From Acetobacter garciniae (GTDB taxonomy: Bacteria; Pseudomonadota; Alphaproteobacteria; Acetobacterales; Acetobacteraceae), in the NCBI RefSeq assembly GCF_017377735.1, contig NZ_JAFVMH010000003.1, positions 248,001-312,000 of the forward strand: 64,000 nucleotides of DNA, given 5' to 3'. The notes under the pieces were generated by a model. That model worked only from the letters and a program-made list of their open reading frames with translations, was not told the DNA's origin and ran no database searches. Of the stretch, positions 25,852 to 34,428 are shown one piece after another (position 1 is the first letter of the stretch; the number at the start of each line of letters is the position of its first letter). The translations under genes and the position numbers were made by a program.

Positions 25852-26173
25852 GTCAGGCTGGCACCGGGCACGCCCCGGCAAATGACCACCGGGCCTGTAG
25901 GCCGGCCTTCCTATGCCACTGGATCACAACCGGGCATGGGCTCGGTGTTGCGTCCGTTCTATCTCTGCGTACGAGGTAGTCGATGACCGTCCGCTCCAGC
26001 AAATCTTCTTGATTGTCGGTTTGAGGCTGGCTCAATGAGACCGCAGTCAAGGTAGGATTTGGGCTGTTCACGAATACAGACACATTCGACAGGATGAGCA
26101 TGGATGAATAACGCGATATCTGAAAGTTGGCGGGATCGGGCAGGCCTGTCTCATTATGAGGCTTTTTGGTATT
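25852..26173. other. 320-base gap, probably element remnant
   Basis: Mixed composition compared with the flanking GC-rich genes, with no convincing gene. A weak minus-strand frame (25853-26101) has no recognisable domain. Confidence 0.35.
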
Positions 26174-26186
26174 GTTATATTATAAC
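26174..26186. promoter_or_regulatory. Candidate Zur operator upstream of the COG0523 GTPase
   Basis: GTTATATTATAAC is a perfect 13-base palindrome (arms GTTATA / TATAAC, central T), followed by GTAACAT. It sits 36 bases before the start in a strongly A/T-rich patch and matches the style of alphaproteobacterial Zur boxes. Confidence 0.6.
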
Positions 26187-26221
26187 GTAACATATAGATT
26201 TGGCGGATCTCAACCGAATGA

Positions 26222-27454
26222 ATGGTGTCCGTCATGCGCGAAAGACTTCCGGTAACGGTTCTGTCCGGCTTTCTGGGAGCGGGAAAAACGACACTACTCA
26301 ACCACGTGCTCAATAACCGCGAGGGCCGGAAAGTCGCGGTTATCGTCAATGACATGAGCGACGTGAACATTGACGCGGATCTGGTGCGCGACGGCAGCGA
26401 TCTGTCTCGCACGAACGAAACGCTTGTGGAGATGAGTAATGGCTGCATCTGCTGCACGTTGCGTGACGATCTGCTGCACGAAGTGCGGCGGCTTGCCGAC
26501 GCGGGGCGCTTCGATTACCTCCTGATTGAATCGACAGGGATCGCGGAGCCCCTGCCGGTTGCGGCGACTTTCGAGTTTCGGGACGAGACGGGCGAAAGCC
26601 TGTCCGACATCGCGCGGCTGGATACGATGGTAACGGTGGTGGATGCCGTCAATCTGTTGAAAGACTACGCGTCAACCGATTTTCTGCGCGACCGGGGCGA
26701 GACAGCGGGCGAAGGGGATGACAGGGCGCTGGTTGACCTGCTGGTCGAGCAGATCGAGTTCGCGGATGTCGTGGTGCTGAACAAGGTTTCGACCGCAACA
26801 GCCGCGCAGCGCGAGGCCGCCCGGCAGGTTGTTCAGGCCCTTAATGCCGATGCGGATATTATCGAAACGGATCAGGGCATAGTGCCCTGTGCGCGTATTC
26901 TGGACACATATCGGTTCGATTATGACCGTGCTCATAAACATCCCCTATGGTACAAGGAACTGTTCGAATTTCATAACCATGTTCCCGAGACCGAGGAATA
27001 CGGCATCCACACCTTTGTCTGGCGTGCACGCCGTCCCCTGGTGCCGGACCGGTTCAAAGCCTTTATCGATGCCGCATGGCCGGGAGTGATCCGGGCGAAG
27101 GGCCATTTCTGGCTGGCGACCCGTCCGCAATGGGTGGGCGAACTGGGGCAGGCAGGCGCATTGGTCCGCACACAGGCAACGGGACACTGGTGGGTGACGA
27201 TTCCCAAAAACCATTGGCCAGACAGCGATGAATGGCGGGATCTGATTCTGTCCAGATGGGACCGGGTTTATGGTGACCGTCGGCAGGAAATTGTGTTTAT
27301 CGGCACGACAGCAATGGATGACGCCGCCCTTGGCGCGGCCCTGAATGCCTGCCTTGTGCCGGAGTTCGACACGCAGCCGTTCGATCCATTGCTGTTCGCG
27401 CATCTACCTGATCCATTCCCTGTCTGGGGAAACGGAGAAATGGCGGATGCGTAG
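26222..27454 (+). CDS. COG0523 zinc metallochaperone GTPase (ZigA/YeiR-like)
   Basis: 410 residues; ATG at 26222, with an in-frame ATG at 26234 as alternative. Walker [10 protein letters not shown] at about residue 17-25, the metal-binding CxCC in [25 protein letters not shown], and the GTPase motif LNKVS, which replaces NKxD as is usual in ZigA-type members. The C-terminal CobW_C domain contains FWLATRP and a GHWW stretch. ZigA-type proteins pass zinc to client enzymes during zinc shortage. The upstream Zur-like palindrome and the zur-znu locus 15 kb away support a zinc role. No CobN gene is near, so a cobalamin role is less likely. Confidence 0.85.
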   Translation: MVSVMRERLPVTVLSGFLGAGKTTLLNHVLNNREGRKVAVIVNDMSDVNIDADLVRDGSDLSRTNETLVEMSNGCICCTLRDDLLHEVRRLADAGRFDYLLIESTGIAEPLPVAATFEFRDETGESLSDIARLDTMVTVVDAVNLLKDYASTDFLRDRGETAGEGDDRALVDLLVEQIEFADVVVLNKVSTATAAQREAARQVVQALNADADIIETDQGIVPCARILDTYRFDYDRAHKHPLWYKELFEFHNHVPETEEYGIHTFVWRARRPLVPDRFKAFIDAAWPGVIRAKGHFWLATRPQWVGELGQAGALVRTQATGHWWVTIPKNHWPDSDEWRDLILSRWDRVYGDRRQEIVFIGTTAMDDAALGAALNACLVPEFDTQPFDPLLFAHLPDPFPVWGNGEMADA

Positions 27455-27779
27455 GGCCGAGGCGGATAACGAGCGGACATTGCGGAACGAGATGTGGCGA
27501 CGGTATGCAGGCGATGACTGGGCAGCCTTCGACACGCTTCCCGGCACGATCCGCAAACGGGTGGCAGTGCATGCCTACGATGCCTGGTCGGTCAATGTGA
27601 TGATGCTCTGGCAGCATTATAAACGGCTCTATGGGCGCACGGCGCGCGCCGAGCGGGCTCTGATCCGCTATCTCGATTATTGCGAGCGGCTGGAGCGGGA
27701 GGCTTTTGCTTCACGCTACAGCGAGGTTTACGGCATCGCTCTGCCTCATGATGCAGCGCGCGTTACGGTCCTGAGATGA
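27447..27779 (+). CDS. DUF6525 family protein
   Basis: 110 residues; the ATG at 27447 overlaps the last codons of the GTPase gene, so it is coupled to it. Charged, mostly helical protein: [35 protein letters not shown] is the core (quoted in part: [19 protein letters not shown]). The family is small and uncharacterised. The coupling to a zinc-chaperone GTPase suggests a shared stress response, which is inference. Confidence 0.7.
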   Translation: MRRAEADNERTLRNEMWRRYAGDDWAAFDTLPGTIRKRVAVHAYDAWSVNVMMLWQHYKRLYGRTARAERALIRYLDYCERLEREAFASRYSEVYGIALPHDAARVTVLR

Positions 27780-28044
27780 CGTTGACACCTGCACCGTACA
27801 TCTGCCGCGCAGCCCTGGTCATGTTCTGGTTATGAGCCCTGAGCCTACGCGATCTGAGTAGACTGGACGTGATCTCGCCGCGAACGTGCCCTAAGTTTTG
27901 AGTCAGGGTCTGTGGGTTTCTATATGCCGCTTTGGCGTGCTGAACGAAAGCCTCTGGCATCATACCATTGAACCTGCTGCCGGCGCCCGTGGCGCCGACC
28001 CATCGGTTGTGACGCTTTGCACGATTGTCGCCCGCCATGCGCTC

Positions 28045-29166
28045 TTACTGGAATGGCCATTCTGCCAGGTGGTTCGGCAGGTTCAGCCAGCCTGTCGTTG
28101 TATGCAGGAGGTAGGCGATATCATATGGAAAGACAGACCATTTGGGGCGGCCCATCCAGACCCAACTCAAAGGCATGAGGCTCCATGCGGTCAGGAGCAA
28201 TGAGGCTTCGCGCCGGGATATTGTCTCCAGGAAATCGGGATTCGAAAGCCAGTAAACATACAATAAGGGAAAGGTTACGATCGCAAGAACCCGGGTCTGG
28301 TCTTCGACAATGGCAAGTAAAGGGCATAAAAACGACAGGGCGACAAAAAAAGGAATGGATTTTTTTCCGTAATCGGAAAATTTCAGGGCGACCATCCATC
28401 CAAGGCCCAGAACGGACCACAGGATATATTGGAAGTGGAAGCAGAATTCATTAATGATCCTATCAAAGCTCTTTGATAAATAATAGACTCTTCCAGAATT
28501 GACGGTGATGTGATGGGCGTGGAATATCCCTAAAAGGATTATTTTTCCACAAATGACGCCGAGAAAAAAGACGAGGCAGAATGATTGTGAGAATTTCAGT
28601 TTAACATTGAATTTTTTATTCAATGTCGTGGCCAGTACCAGGCCCAGAGTTGCAAAAAAACCTTGTTCGAAATGCTGCATGCCCAGAAGGGTGCCGCTGA
28701 TAAACGTAACAGGCAGCGTTTCTGGGAATGCGAGAGTAAGCATCATAAGGAATAACGTGATTGAATCCGTGCTTATCCAGAAATAAGCCGTTGCGGATAC
28801 AGGTAAAATGCTAAAAACAACAATCGCAATTCGCGCGGTCCCGTTCGGAAAATGCGCAAAGGCCGTCCTTATGAAAAGAAATGTAAAAGCGAAGGAAAAA
28901 AAGAGATGGAACAGTAAAAAACCCGCGGCATGGTTTGCACCAATCGTCCAGGCTACGAAAGGGCCAAGCCAGTTCCAGAACAGGTACTGTGCATTGGGAT
29001 CGGTAAACGGATTGACGAAAGGGTTCTGGGCAATGAGGCGCGATGCCTTCAAGTTGGGAATATACCACAGGCCAGTCTTGAATAATTCCAGGAACCCGAT
29101 GGAAAAAAGAAACTTCCACAACGATGTCTCGAATATAAATTTTTCGATTTTATCCATAGTCGGCAA
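28045..29166 (-). CDS. AT-rich multi-pass membrane protein, unknown
   Basis: 373 residues with about nine membrane segments, rich in Phe, Leu, Ile, Lys. The base composition is far more A/T-rich than the genes around it, which points to transfer. A TTG at 29166 has AGGA eight bases before; the ATG at 29157 lacks a site. No domain recognised; conserved-looking loops include NPFTDPNAQYLFWNWLGP (residues 50-66) and FWISTDS, the latter between membrane segments, which recalls polytopic glycosyltransferase-like or mannosyltransferase-like proteins without their catalytic motifs. A following methyltransferase gene on the same strand could belong with it. Confidence 0.7.
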   Translation of the reverse strand: MPTMDKIEKFIFETSLWKFLFSIGFLELFKTGLWYIPNLKASRLIAQNPFVNPFTDPNAQYLFWNWLGPFVAWTIGANHAAGFLLFHLFFSFAFTFLFIRTAFAHFPNGTARIAIVVFSILPVSATAYFWISTDSITLFLMMLTLAFPETLPVTFISGTLLGMQHFEQGFFATLGLVLATTLNKKFNVKLKFSQSFCLVFFLGVICGKIILLGIFHAHHITVNSGRVYYLSKSFDRIINEFCFHFQYILWSVLGLGWMVALKFSDYGKKSIPFFVALSFLCPLLAIVEDQTRVLAIVTFPLLYVYWLSNPDFLETISRREASLLLTAWSLMPLSWVWMGRPKWSVFPYDIAYLLHTTTGWLNLPNHLAEWPFQ

Positions 29167-29231
29167 GTAATCTGGTCCTGTTAAATATAGCTTGAATTTT
29201 AAAATGGGAAAGAGCGATCGGGTATGGGGTT

Positions 29232-30029
29232 TTACCTGACTCGGTGGAAAAAGGCCGAATGGGCGGGGGTGCTTTTTCGGTGCCGTTTCATGGGCTCGAA
29301 ACCGTATTGGGCGAAAAGCATGTTCAGGTTGGTTTCATTGAACCATTGCAGATGTTCGGGGGGGCAGATATCCGACCATTCCGCAATATTGGCCGGGGTC
29401 GTGTGGTGGCCTGCATCGGGGGCGGACAGGTAGACGACCGAACCTGGTCGTGTAATGGCGTGAACCGTTGTCATGAATTCGTCCGGGCTGCGTAAATGCT
29501 CAAGCAGTTCCGATGAAAAGACAAAATCGAACTGGCGGCCGCGGCCTGCGAACGCTGACAGGCCTTCAGCATAAAATGTCTGGCGCGGAAAATGCTTTTT
29601 TGCAAAGGCGATGCTGTTCGCGCTGACATCCACCCCCACGCCGCTGCGTGCGAACCGGCACAGGGCTGCAAGCATATGCCCGCCCCCGCAGCCCAGATCC
29701 ACGATATCGCGGTTGAAGATATAGGGAATGAAAGGCAGGCTCCGCCAGAAGGCCCGCCAGCGGCGCGAACGGTCCTTGGGGTAGAAATCCGCATTGGCCG
29801 CGCGATAGTTGGTGGCATAATATTCCACGATCTGGGCATCCGAAGGCATGGGATGCACGAACAGGAAGTCGCATTTCGTACACTGGACGATCGGATAACC
29901 ATCCTTTTCGAAACACTTATGGCTCGGTGCGTGGCAGATCGGGCATGGCGTGGGCGTGGGCTCGGGCTCGGCGGCGGATGGCGGGGTCGCGTTTGCGGAA
30001 AGCTCGGTGGGCAGCACGTCTTGGACCAT
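29232..30029 (-). CDS. Class I SAM-dependent methyltransferase with N-terminal zinc ribbon
   Basis: 265 residues, ATG at 30029 after AAGGCG. Residues 29-52 form a four-Cys ribbon (CPIC and CTKC). SAM motif I is DLGCGGGHMLAAL at about residue 115; SSELLEHLRSPDEF follows. This two-part layout occurs in methyltransferases of sugar or polyketide pathways and often in polysaccharide clusters. It ends 65 bases before the AT-rich membrane gene on the same strand, so the two may be an acquired pair involved in a surface glycan; that is inference. Confidence 0.8.
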   Translation of the reverse strand: MVQDVLPTELSANATPPSAAEPEPTPTPCPICHAPSHKCFEKDGYPIVQCTKCDFLFVHPMPSDAQIVEYYATNYRAANADFYPKDRSRRWRAFWRSLPFIPYIFNRDIVDLGCGGGHMLAALCRFARSGVGVDVSANSIAFAKKHFPRQTFYAEGLSAFAGRGRQFDFVFSSELLEHLRSPDEFMTTVHAITRPGSVVYLSAPDAGHHTTPANIAEWSDICPPEHLQWFNETNLNMLFAQYGFEPMKRHRKSTPAHSAFFHRVR

Positions 30030-30268
30030 GGTATCGCCTTGTCTTGTCGCCTTGCAGCCGGGGCCACCGGCCGCGTGCTGTGCTGATTGCCCTCAGTCTA
30101 CCCGGCAGGGCGGTTTGTTGCGCACTCAAACTGTTATGATAGACTATGCCATGATTAGCACATGAACCGGCCGCGACCAAATCCGTGCCGGCCATGGGTG
30201 GGCGTCCGGCGGGCGGGTTTGTGGCCGTGACGTCGGGCGTCCGCATGCAACATGGGGAAGGAAAAGCC

Positions 30269-31072
30269 ATGCAGTTGGATGCGCAGAGCCCGGAATGGTA
30301 CCGGGCCCGGTACGAGCAGATGCGCGAACGCGCACGGCAGGCGGACAGGCAGCCCCGCCCGGCCCACCGGCCCGTTCCCATGGACGAGACGGCCGTGCTG
30401 GCGCGCGAGAATGTTGCGGGCGGGTGGTACTGGAGCACCTATCTGCCCCGTGGACAGGCTTTGCGGCTGGTCAACACGGCGGGCAATCACGGTGTTGCCG
30501 TGATGCTATGGAACGCGAATGACGTCAGCGAGCGTTACAACCCCGCCGATACGATCAAGCAGCAATGGACCACGCGCATTACGGCGGGGCATGTGCTGTT
30601 ATCGGACATGGAGCGTGTTCTGGCCTCGGTCCTGAACGATAGCTGCGGGCATTGCGACACGCTGGTGGGGGGCAGTTCGCCGGACAGCAATGCCCGCAAC
30701 TTCGGGGATGCACGCCTGCGCAACACGCGCGATAACATGCGCCTGATCGTGGGCAAGCACGGGATGGATGTGCGGGATATTCCCGTCTGTATCTCGTTCT
30801 TCTCGCATGTGCAGGTGGATGGGGACGGACGTTTTTCCTGGGTGGAAGGTGGTGTCCGCGCAGGCGATCATGTCGATCTGCGGGCGGAAATGAACCTGCT
30901 GGTGGGTGTGTCCAACTGCCCGCATCCGTTCAGTTCCCACACCACCTACAACCCCGGCCCGATCGAGGTGGTGCGCTGGCAGGCTCCGCCACCCGGCGCG
31001 GGCGATCCACGCGCCCTGGCGGGCGAGGAAATGCGCCGTGCCTTCGATGCGACAGATGCCCTGTTCGCCTGA
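30269..31072 (+). CDS. DUF1989 protein, urea-carboxylase-associated family (first of pair)
   Basis: 267 residues; start at 30269 with AAGGAAAA. DUF1989 landmarks: LPRGQALRLVNTAGNHGVAV, NDVSERYNPADTIKQQWTTRI, SCGHCDTLVGGSS and SNCPHPFSSHTTYNPGPIEVV. Proteins of this family, in pairs, are known as UAAP1/UAAP2 and, in guanidine-degrading bacteria, as the two subunits of carboxyguanidine deiminase (CgdAB). Here there is no urea or guanidine carboxylase gene nearby, and no ykkC-type riboswitch is apparent in the 239 bases upstream. The role is therefore open. Confidence 0.82.
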   Translation: MQLDAQSPEWYRARYEQMRERARQADRQPRPAHRPVPMDETAVLARENVAGGWYWSTYLPRGQALRLVNTAGNHGVAVMLWNANDVSERYNPADTIKQQWTTRITAGHVLLSDMERVLASVLNDSCGHCDTLVGGSSPDSNARNFGDARLRNTRDNMRLIVGKHGMDVRDIPVCISFFSHVQVDGDGRFSWVEGGVRAGDHVDLRAEMNLLVGVSNCPHPFSSHTTYNPGPIEVVRWQAPPPGAGDPRALAGEEMRRAFDATDALFA

Positions 31073-31090
31073 TACGGGAGAGTACGAAAA

Positions 31091-31720
31091 ATGACCGATA
31101 TATCAGGCAGGATCGTTCTTGATGCTGTTATTCCGGCCCGGGCACCCTGGTCCGCCGTGGTCAGGCAGGGGCAGGTGCTGCGCATTATCGATACGCACGG
31201 CCAGCAGGCGGTGGATGCGCTGTTCTACAACGCCCATGCCTATCACGAACGGTACAGCGTGCAGGAAACGCTGATCAACCAGGGTTCGGCCTATATCGGG
31301 CTGGGAACGGCACTGTATTCGAGCGAAAGCCGCGTGCTCATGTCCGTGGTGGCGGATACCTGCGGGCGGCACGATACGGTGGCCGGCGCATGCAGTTGCG
31401 AAGGCAATGCCGTGCGCTTTGGCCCCCAGACCCGCTACATGCATGCCTGCCGCGAGAATTTTCTGCTCGAACTGGCGCGGTACGGCATGAGCAAGCGCGA
31501 TATCGTCAGCAACGTCAATTTCTTCATGAACGTGCCGATCCTGCAAAACGGTGAACTGGCGATCGATGACGGTATTTCCGAACCCGGCGGCTATGTGGAC
31601 CTGCTGGCCCATATGGACACGCTGGTCGTGCTGTCCAACTGCCCGCAGGTGAACAATCCGTGCAATGGCTTCACCCCCACGCCCATTCGCGTCATCATCA
31701 GCGAGGGGCCGCGATCCTGA
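31091..31720 (+). CDS. DUF1989 protein, urea-carboxylase-associated family (second of pair)
   Basis: 209 residues, starting 18 bases after the first DUF1989 gene, with GGGAGAG upstream. It shows IDTHGQQAVDALFYNAH, SVQETLINQGSAYIGLG, CGRHDTVAGACSCEGNAV and SNCPQVNNPCNGFTPTPIRVII. The GRHDT and GACS motifs hold the Cys/His residues thought to bind metal in this family. It probably forms a heteromer with its neighbour. The next gene, pta, starts 102 bases on. Confidence 0.82.
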   Translation: MTDISGRIVLDAVIPARAPWSAVVRQGQVLRIIDTHGQQAVDALFYNAHAYHERYSVQETLINQGSAYIGLGTALYSSESRVLMSVVADTCGRHDTVAGACSCEGNAVRFGPQTRYMHACRENFLLELARYGMSKRDIVSNVNFFMNVPILQNGELAIDDGISEPGGYVDLLAHMDTLVVLSNCPQVNNPCNGFTPTPIRVIISEGPRS

Positions 31721-31822
31721 GCCCTGCGTCATGTCGTGATTTTTGCTTGGCGGTCGTCCGCGCTACCATGCGCCTGACCGTCCGGGAACTGACGTGGCGG
31801 GGAGTGTAAGGAACGCAGCGGC

Positions 31823-32992
31823 ATGACACAGCACAAGGGGTGGGAAAAAGGGCCGGACCCCATGGAACAGCGCGCCCGTTACACGGCCCATGCGGCGGAT
31901 ATCTCGGCTCCGGCTGGTGGGGGAGGTGGCCCGGGTGCGCATGACCGGCAGGCCCCGAAGGCGGACGACCCCGCAGCCACCGCACACCGGGAGGATGCCG
32001 AGAGCCTGCACGCCTTTACCCGGCTGATCGCCCGTGCGTCGAACGGGGCAGGCGCATCGGCAGCGCCCCCTGCCATGGCGGTGGTCTGGCCGTGCGAACA
32101 GCATGCGCTGGAAGCGGCGGTGGATGCCGCGCGGGCGGGTATTGCAACGCCCGTCCTGGTGGGTTGTGCGCGTACGATCGGGGCTGTGGCCCGGCATGCG
32201 GGGCTGGACCTGCATGGCTGCGCGATCGAGGACACATCCACCCCCCAGGCCGCGGCGGAGACAGCGGTGGCCATGGTGCATGCGGGCCGTGCGCACGCGC
32301 TCATGAAAGGCAGCCTGCATACGGACAATCTGATGCACGCCATCGTCGCACCCCAAACGGGGTTGTGTACGCAAAGGCGGGTCAGCCACGTCTTTATCAT
32401 CGCCACCGCCCGGTATGATGAGCTGCTTTTCGTGACCGATGCCGCCATCAACATCGCCCCGGACCTGATGGCCAAGCGCGATATCGTGCAAAACGCCATC
32501 GACCTGCATGTGGGGCTGGGCCTTGGCACGCCGCGCGTGGCGCTTCTTTCGGCGGTGGAAACGCTCAACCCCCGTATCCAGGGCACGATCGATGCCGCCT
32601 GCCTGTGCAAGATGGCCGAACGCGGGCAGATTACCGGCGGCTTGCTGGACGGCCCGCTGGCCATGGACAACGCGGTGGACCCCCAGGCCGCACGGATCAA
32701 GGGCATTGTCTCCCCCGTGGCGGGGCGGGCCCAGATTCTCGTCGCCCCGGATCTGGAGGCCGGCAACATGCTGGCCAAGAACCTGATCTACATGACGCAG
32801 GCGGATTCGGCGGGGCTGGTGCTGGGGGCCAAGGTGCCCGTGGTGCTGACCAGCCGGGCCGACAGCGTGCGCGCCCGCATGGCCTCCATCGCCATGGGGG
32901 CGGTTTACGCGCGCTACCTGGCCACGCGGGCGGATGGGGGGCAGGGCCACACATCCGCCCGCGACCCGGCCCGTTCGCGGACCGGCGGCTGA
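31823..32992 (+). CDS. pta: Phosphate acetyl/butyryltransferase family protein
   Basis: 389 residues from the ATG at 31823 (AAGGAAC upstream); the first 65 residues are a low-complexity extension and M14 is another possible start. The catalytic body matches the single-domain Pta/Ptb family: ALMKGSLHTDNLMHAIV, VSHVFIIATARYDELLFVTDAAINIAP and YMTQADSAGLVLGAKVPVVL. It would exchange acyl-CoA and acyl phosphate. The following ackA gene, 17 bases downstream, argues for acetyl-CoA as substrate. Confidence 0.85.
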   Translation: MTQHKGWEKGPDPMEQRARYTAHAADISAPAGGGGGPGAHDRQAPKADDPAATAHREDAESLHAFTRLIARASNGAGASAAPPAMAVVWPCEQHALEAAVDAARAGIATPVLVGCARTIGAVARHAGLDLHGCAIEDTSTPQAAAETAVAMVHAGRAHALMKGSLHTDNLMHAIVAPQTGLCTQRRVSHVFIIATARYDELLFVTDAAINIAPDLMAKRDIVQNAIDLHVGLGLGTPRVALLSAVETLNPRIQGTIDAACLCKMAERGQITGGLLDGPLAMDNAVDPQAARIKGIVSPVAGRAQILVAPDLEAGNMLAKNLIYMTQADSAGLVLGAKVPVVLTSRADSVRARMASIAMGAVYARYLATRADGGQGHTSARDPARSRTGG

Positions 32993-33009
32993 GTACGGCA
33001 GGCACGGAT

Positions 33010-34230
33010 ATGGTCCAGCTTGTCATGGCCCTGAACGCGGGGTCTTCGAGCGTGAAGTTTTCCGTCTGCCGGGCTGGCGAAGGCGTGCGGGCCCAGGCCG
33101 TGGGGCCGGTGGAGACCGTGCTGGCGGGCCAGGTCGAACGGATCGGCATTGCCCCGCGGCTGAGCCTGCATGACGGGGCGGGCACGGTACTCGCGGAGCG
33201 GAGATGGGCCGAAGCGGACGTGCCTTTCGCAACTCTGCTGGCGGAAATCCTGGCCCAGCTCGACCGTACCCTGGGCGGGCAGGCCATAACCGCCCTTGGC
33301 CACCGCGTGGTGCATGGCGGCCCCGATCACGCAGCCCCGCAGCGTGTCACGCCCGAACTGATCGCAGCACTTGAAGCCCTGACACCGCTGGCCCCGTTGC
33401 ACATGCCCCATAACCTGGCCCCCATGCGGGCCATGGCCGCCCTGCGCCCCGATCTGCCGCAGGTGGCGTGTTTCGATACGGCGTTTCACCACGACCTGCC
33501 CTTATGTGCCCGGCGCTTCGCACTGCCGCAGTGTTACGAGGCCGACGGGATCAGGCGGTACGGCTTTCATGGCCTGTCCTATGACTATGTGGCGCGCTAC
33601 CTGCGGCATGCCCTGCCGCATCTGGCGCAAGGGCGTGTGGTCGTGGCCCATCTGGGCAGCGGGGCCAGCCTGTGCGCGCTATCGGGCGGGCGCAGCATGG
33701 ATACGACCATGGGGTTCTCGCCGCTGGACGGGCTGATCATGGGCACGCGCTGCGGCGCGCTGGACCCGGCTATCGTGCTCTACCTGCAGGAGCATTACGG
33801 CCTGGGCATCGAGGCTATACGAACCCTGCTGTACCAGAAATCGGGCCTGCTGGCGTTATCGGGCGGGTTGTCGAGTGACATGCATGTCCTGCTGGGCGAT
33901 CCGTCCCCACTGGCGGCGCAGGCGGTGGAACAGTTCGTCTACCGGCTGGCCCAGGATGCCGCGGCCATGGTCAGCGCGCTGGGCGGGGTGGACGGCTTCG
34001 TGTTCACCGCCGGTATCGGCGAGCACGAACCCCCCATTCGCGCCCGTCTTGCCCAAAGCCTGGCCTGGCTGGGCATGCGGATCGATGCGGGTGCCAATGC
34101 GCGCAATAGCGGGCTGATCAGCACGGCGGACAGCGCCATGGAGGTGCATGTACTCCCCACGGATGAGGACGCCATGATCGTCCTGCATACGACCGAGCTT
34201 TTATCCGCGCAGGGTGGGCCTGCGGCCTGA
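33010..34230 (+). CDS. ackA: Acetate kinase
   Basis: 406 residues, the usual length. Start at 33010 with GGCAGG upstream. Landmarks: MALNAGSSSVKFSV, GHRVVHGGPDH, FDTAFHHDLP, RYGFHGLSYDYV, VAHLGSGASLCALSGG, the GTRCGALDPAI loop and FTAGIGEHEP. With Pta it links acetyl-CoA and acetate with ATP. Acetic acid bacteria mostly handle acetate through acetyl-CoA synthetase or AarC, so a Pta-AckA pair attached to DUF1989 genes is of interest. A strong hairpin follows. Confidence 0.92.
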   Translation: MVQLVMALNAGSSSVKFSVCRAGEGVRAQAVGPVETVLAGQVERIGIAPRLSLHDGAGTVLAERRWAEADVPFATLLAEILAQLDRTLGGQAITALGHRVVHGGPDHAAPQRVTPELIAALEALTPLAPLHMPHNLAPMRAMAALRPDLPQVACFDTAFHHDLPLCARRFALPQCYEADGIRRYGFHGLSYDYVARYLRHALPHLAQGRVVVAHLGSGASLCALSGGRSMDTTMGFSPLDGLIMGTRCGALDPAIVLYLQEHYGLGIEAIRTLLYQKSGLLALSGGLSSDMHVLLGDPSPLAAQAVEQFVYRLAQDAAAMVSALGGVDGFVFTAGIGEHEPPIRARLAQSLAWLGMRIDAGANARNSGLISTADSAMEVHVLPTDEDAMIVLHTTELLSAQGGPAA

Positions 34231-34233
34231 CGG

Positions 34234-34263
34234 GCAAGGCCGGAACATATGGGCCGGCCTTGC
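34234..34263 (+). terminator. Terminator-like hairpin after ackA
   Basis: Perfect 10-base stem GCAAGGCCGG / CCGGCCTTGC with a ten-base loop, starting four bases past the ackA stop. No long T-run. Confidence 0.7.
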
Positions 34264-34428
34264 GTTGTCTGCTGTGGCCATGCACCCTCATGCCCGCGCG
34301 GTTGCCCGGCCCTTGCAGCAAAGGGGGGCGTGCCGTGCGGTCTATCGGTCAAGCTTGAGGCGGGCAGGAATAGGCTTTATGGATCAAAGTGATATGTGCC
34401 GTTTTTATTCTGGTGGATATGATTTGAC

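Noticed and set aside
27763-28038. 91-codon minus-strand frame between DUF6525 and the AT-rich membrane gene
   Set aside because: No ribosome binding site or known domain; perhaps part of a decayed insertion element, but no terminal inverted repeats were found.
30030-30268. Guanidine (ykkC-type) riboswitch before the DUF1989 pair
   Set aside because: No conserved guanidine-I, -II or -III motif could be made out by eye.
31763-32950. Minus-strand frame opposite the pta gene
   Set aside because: Antisense shadow of a clear phosphotransacetylase; His/Arg/Gly-rich, no ribosome binding site.
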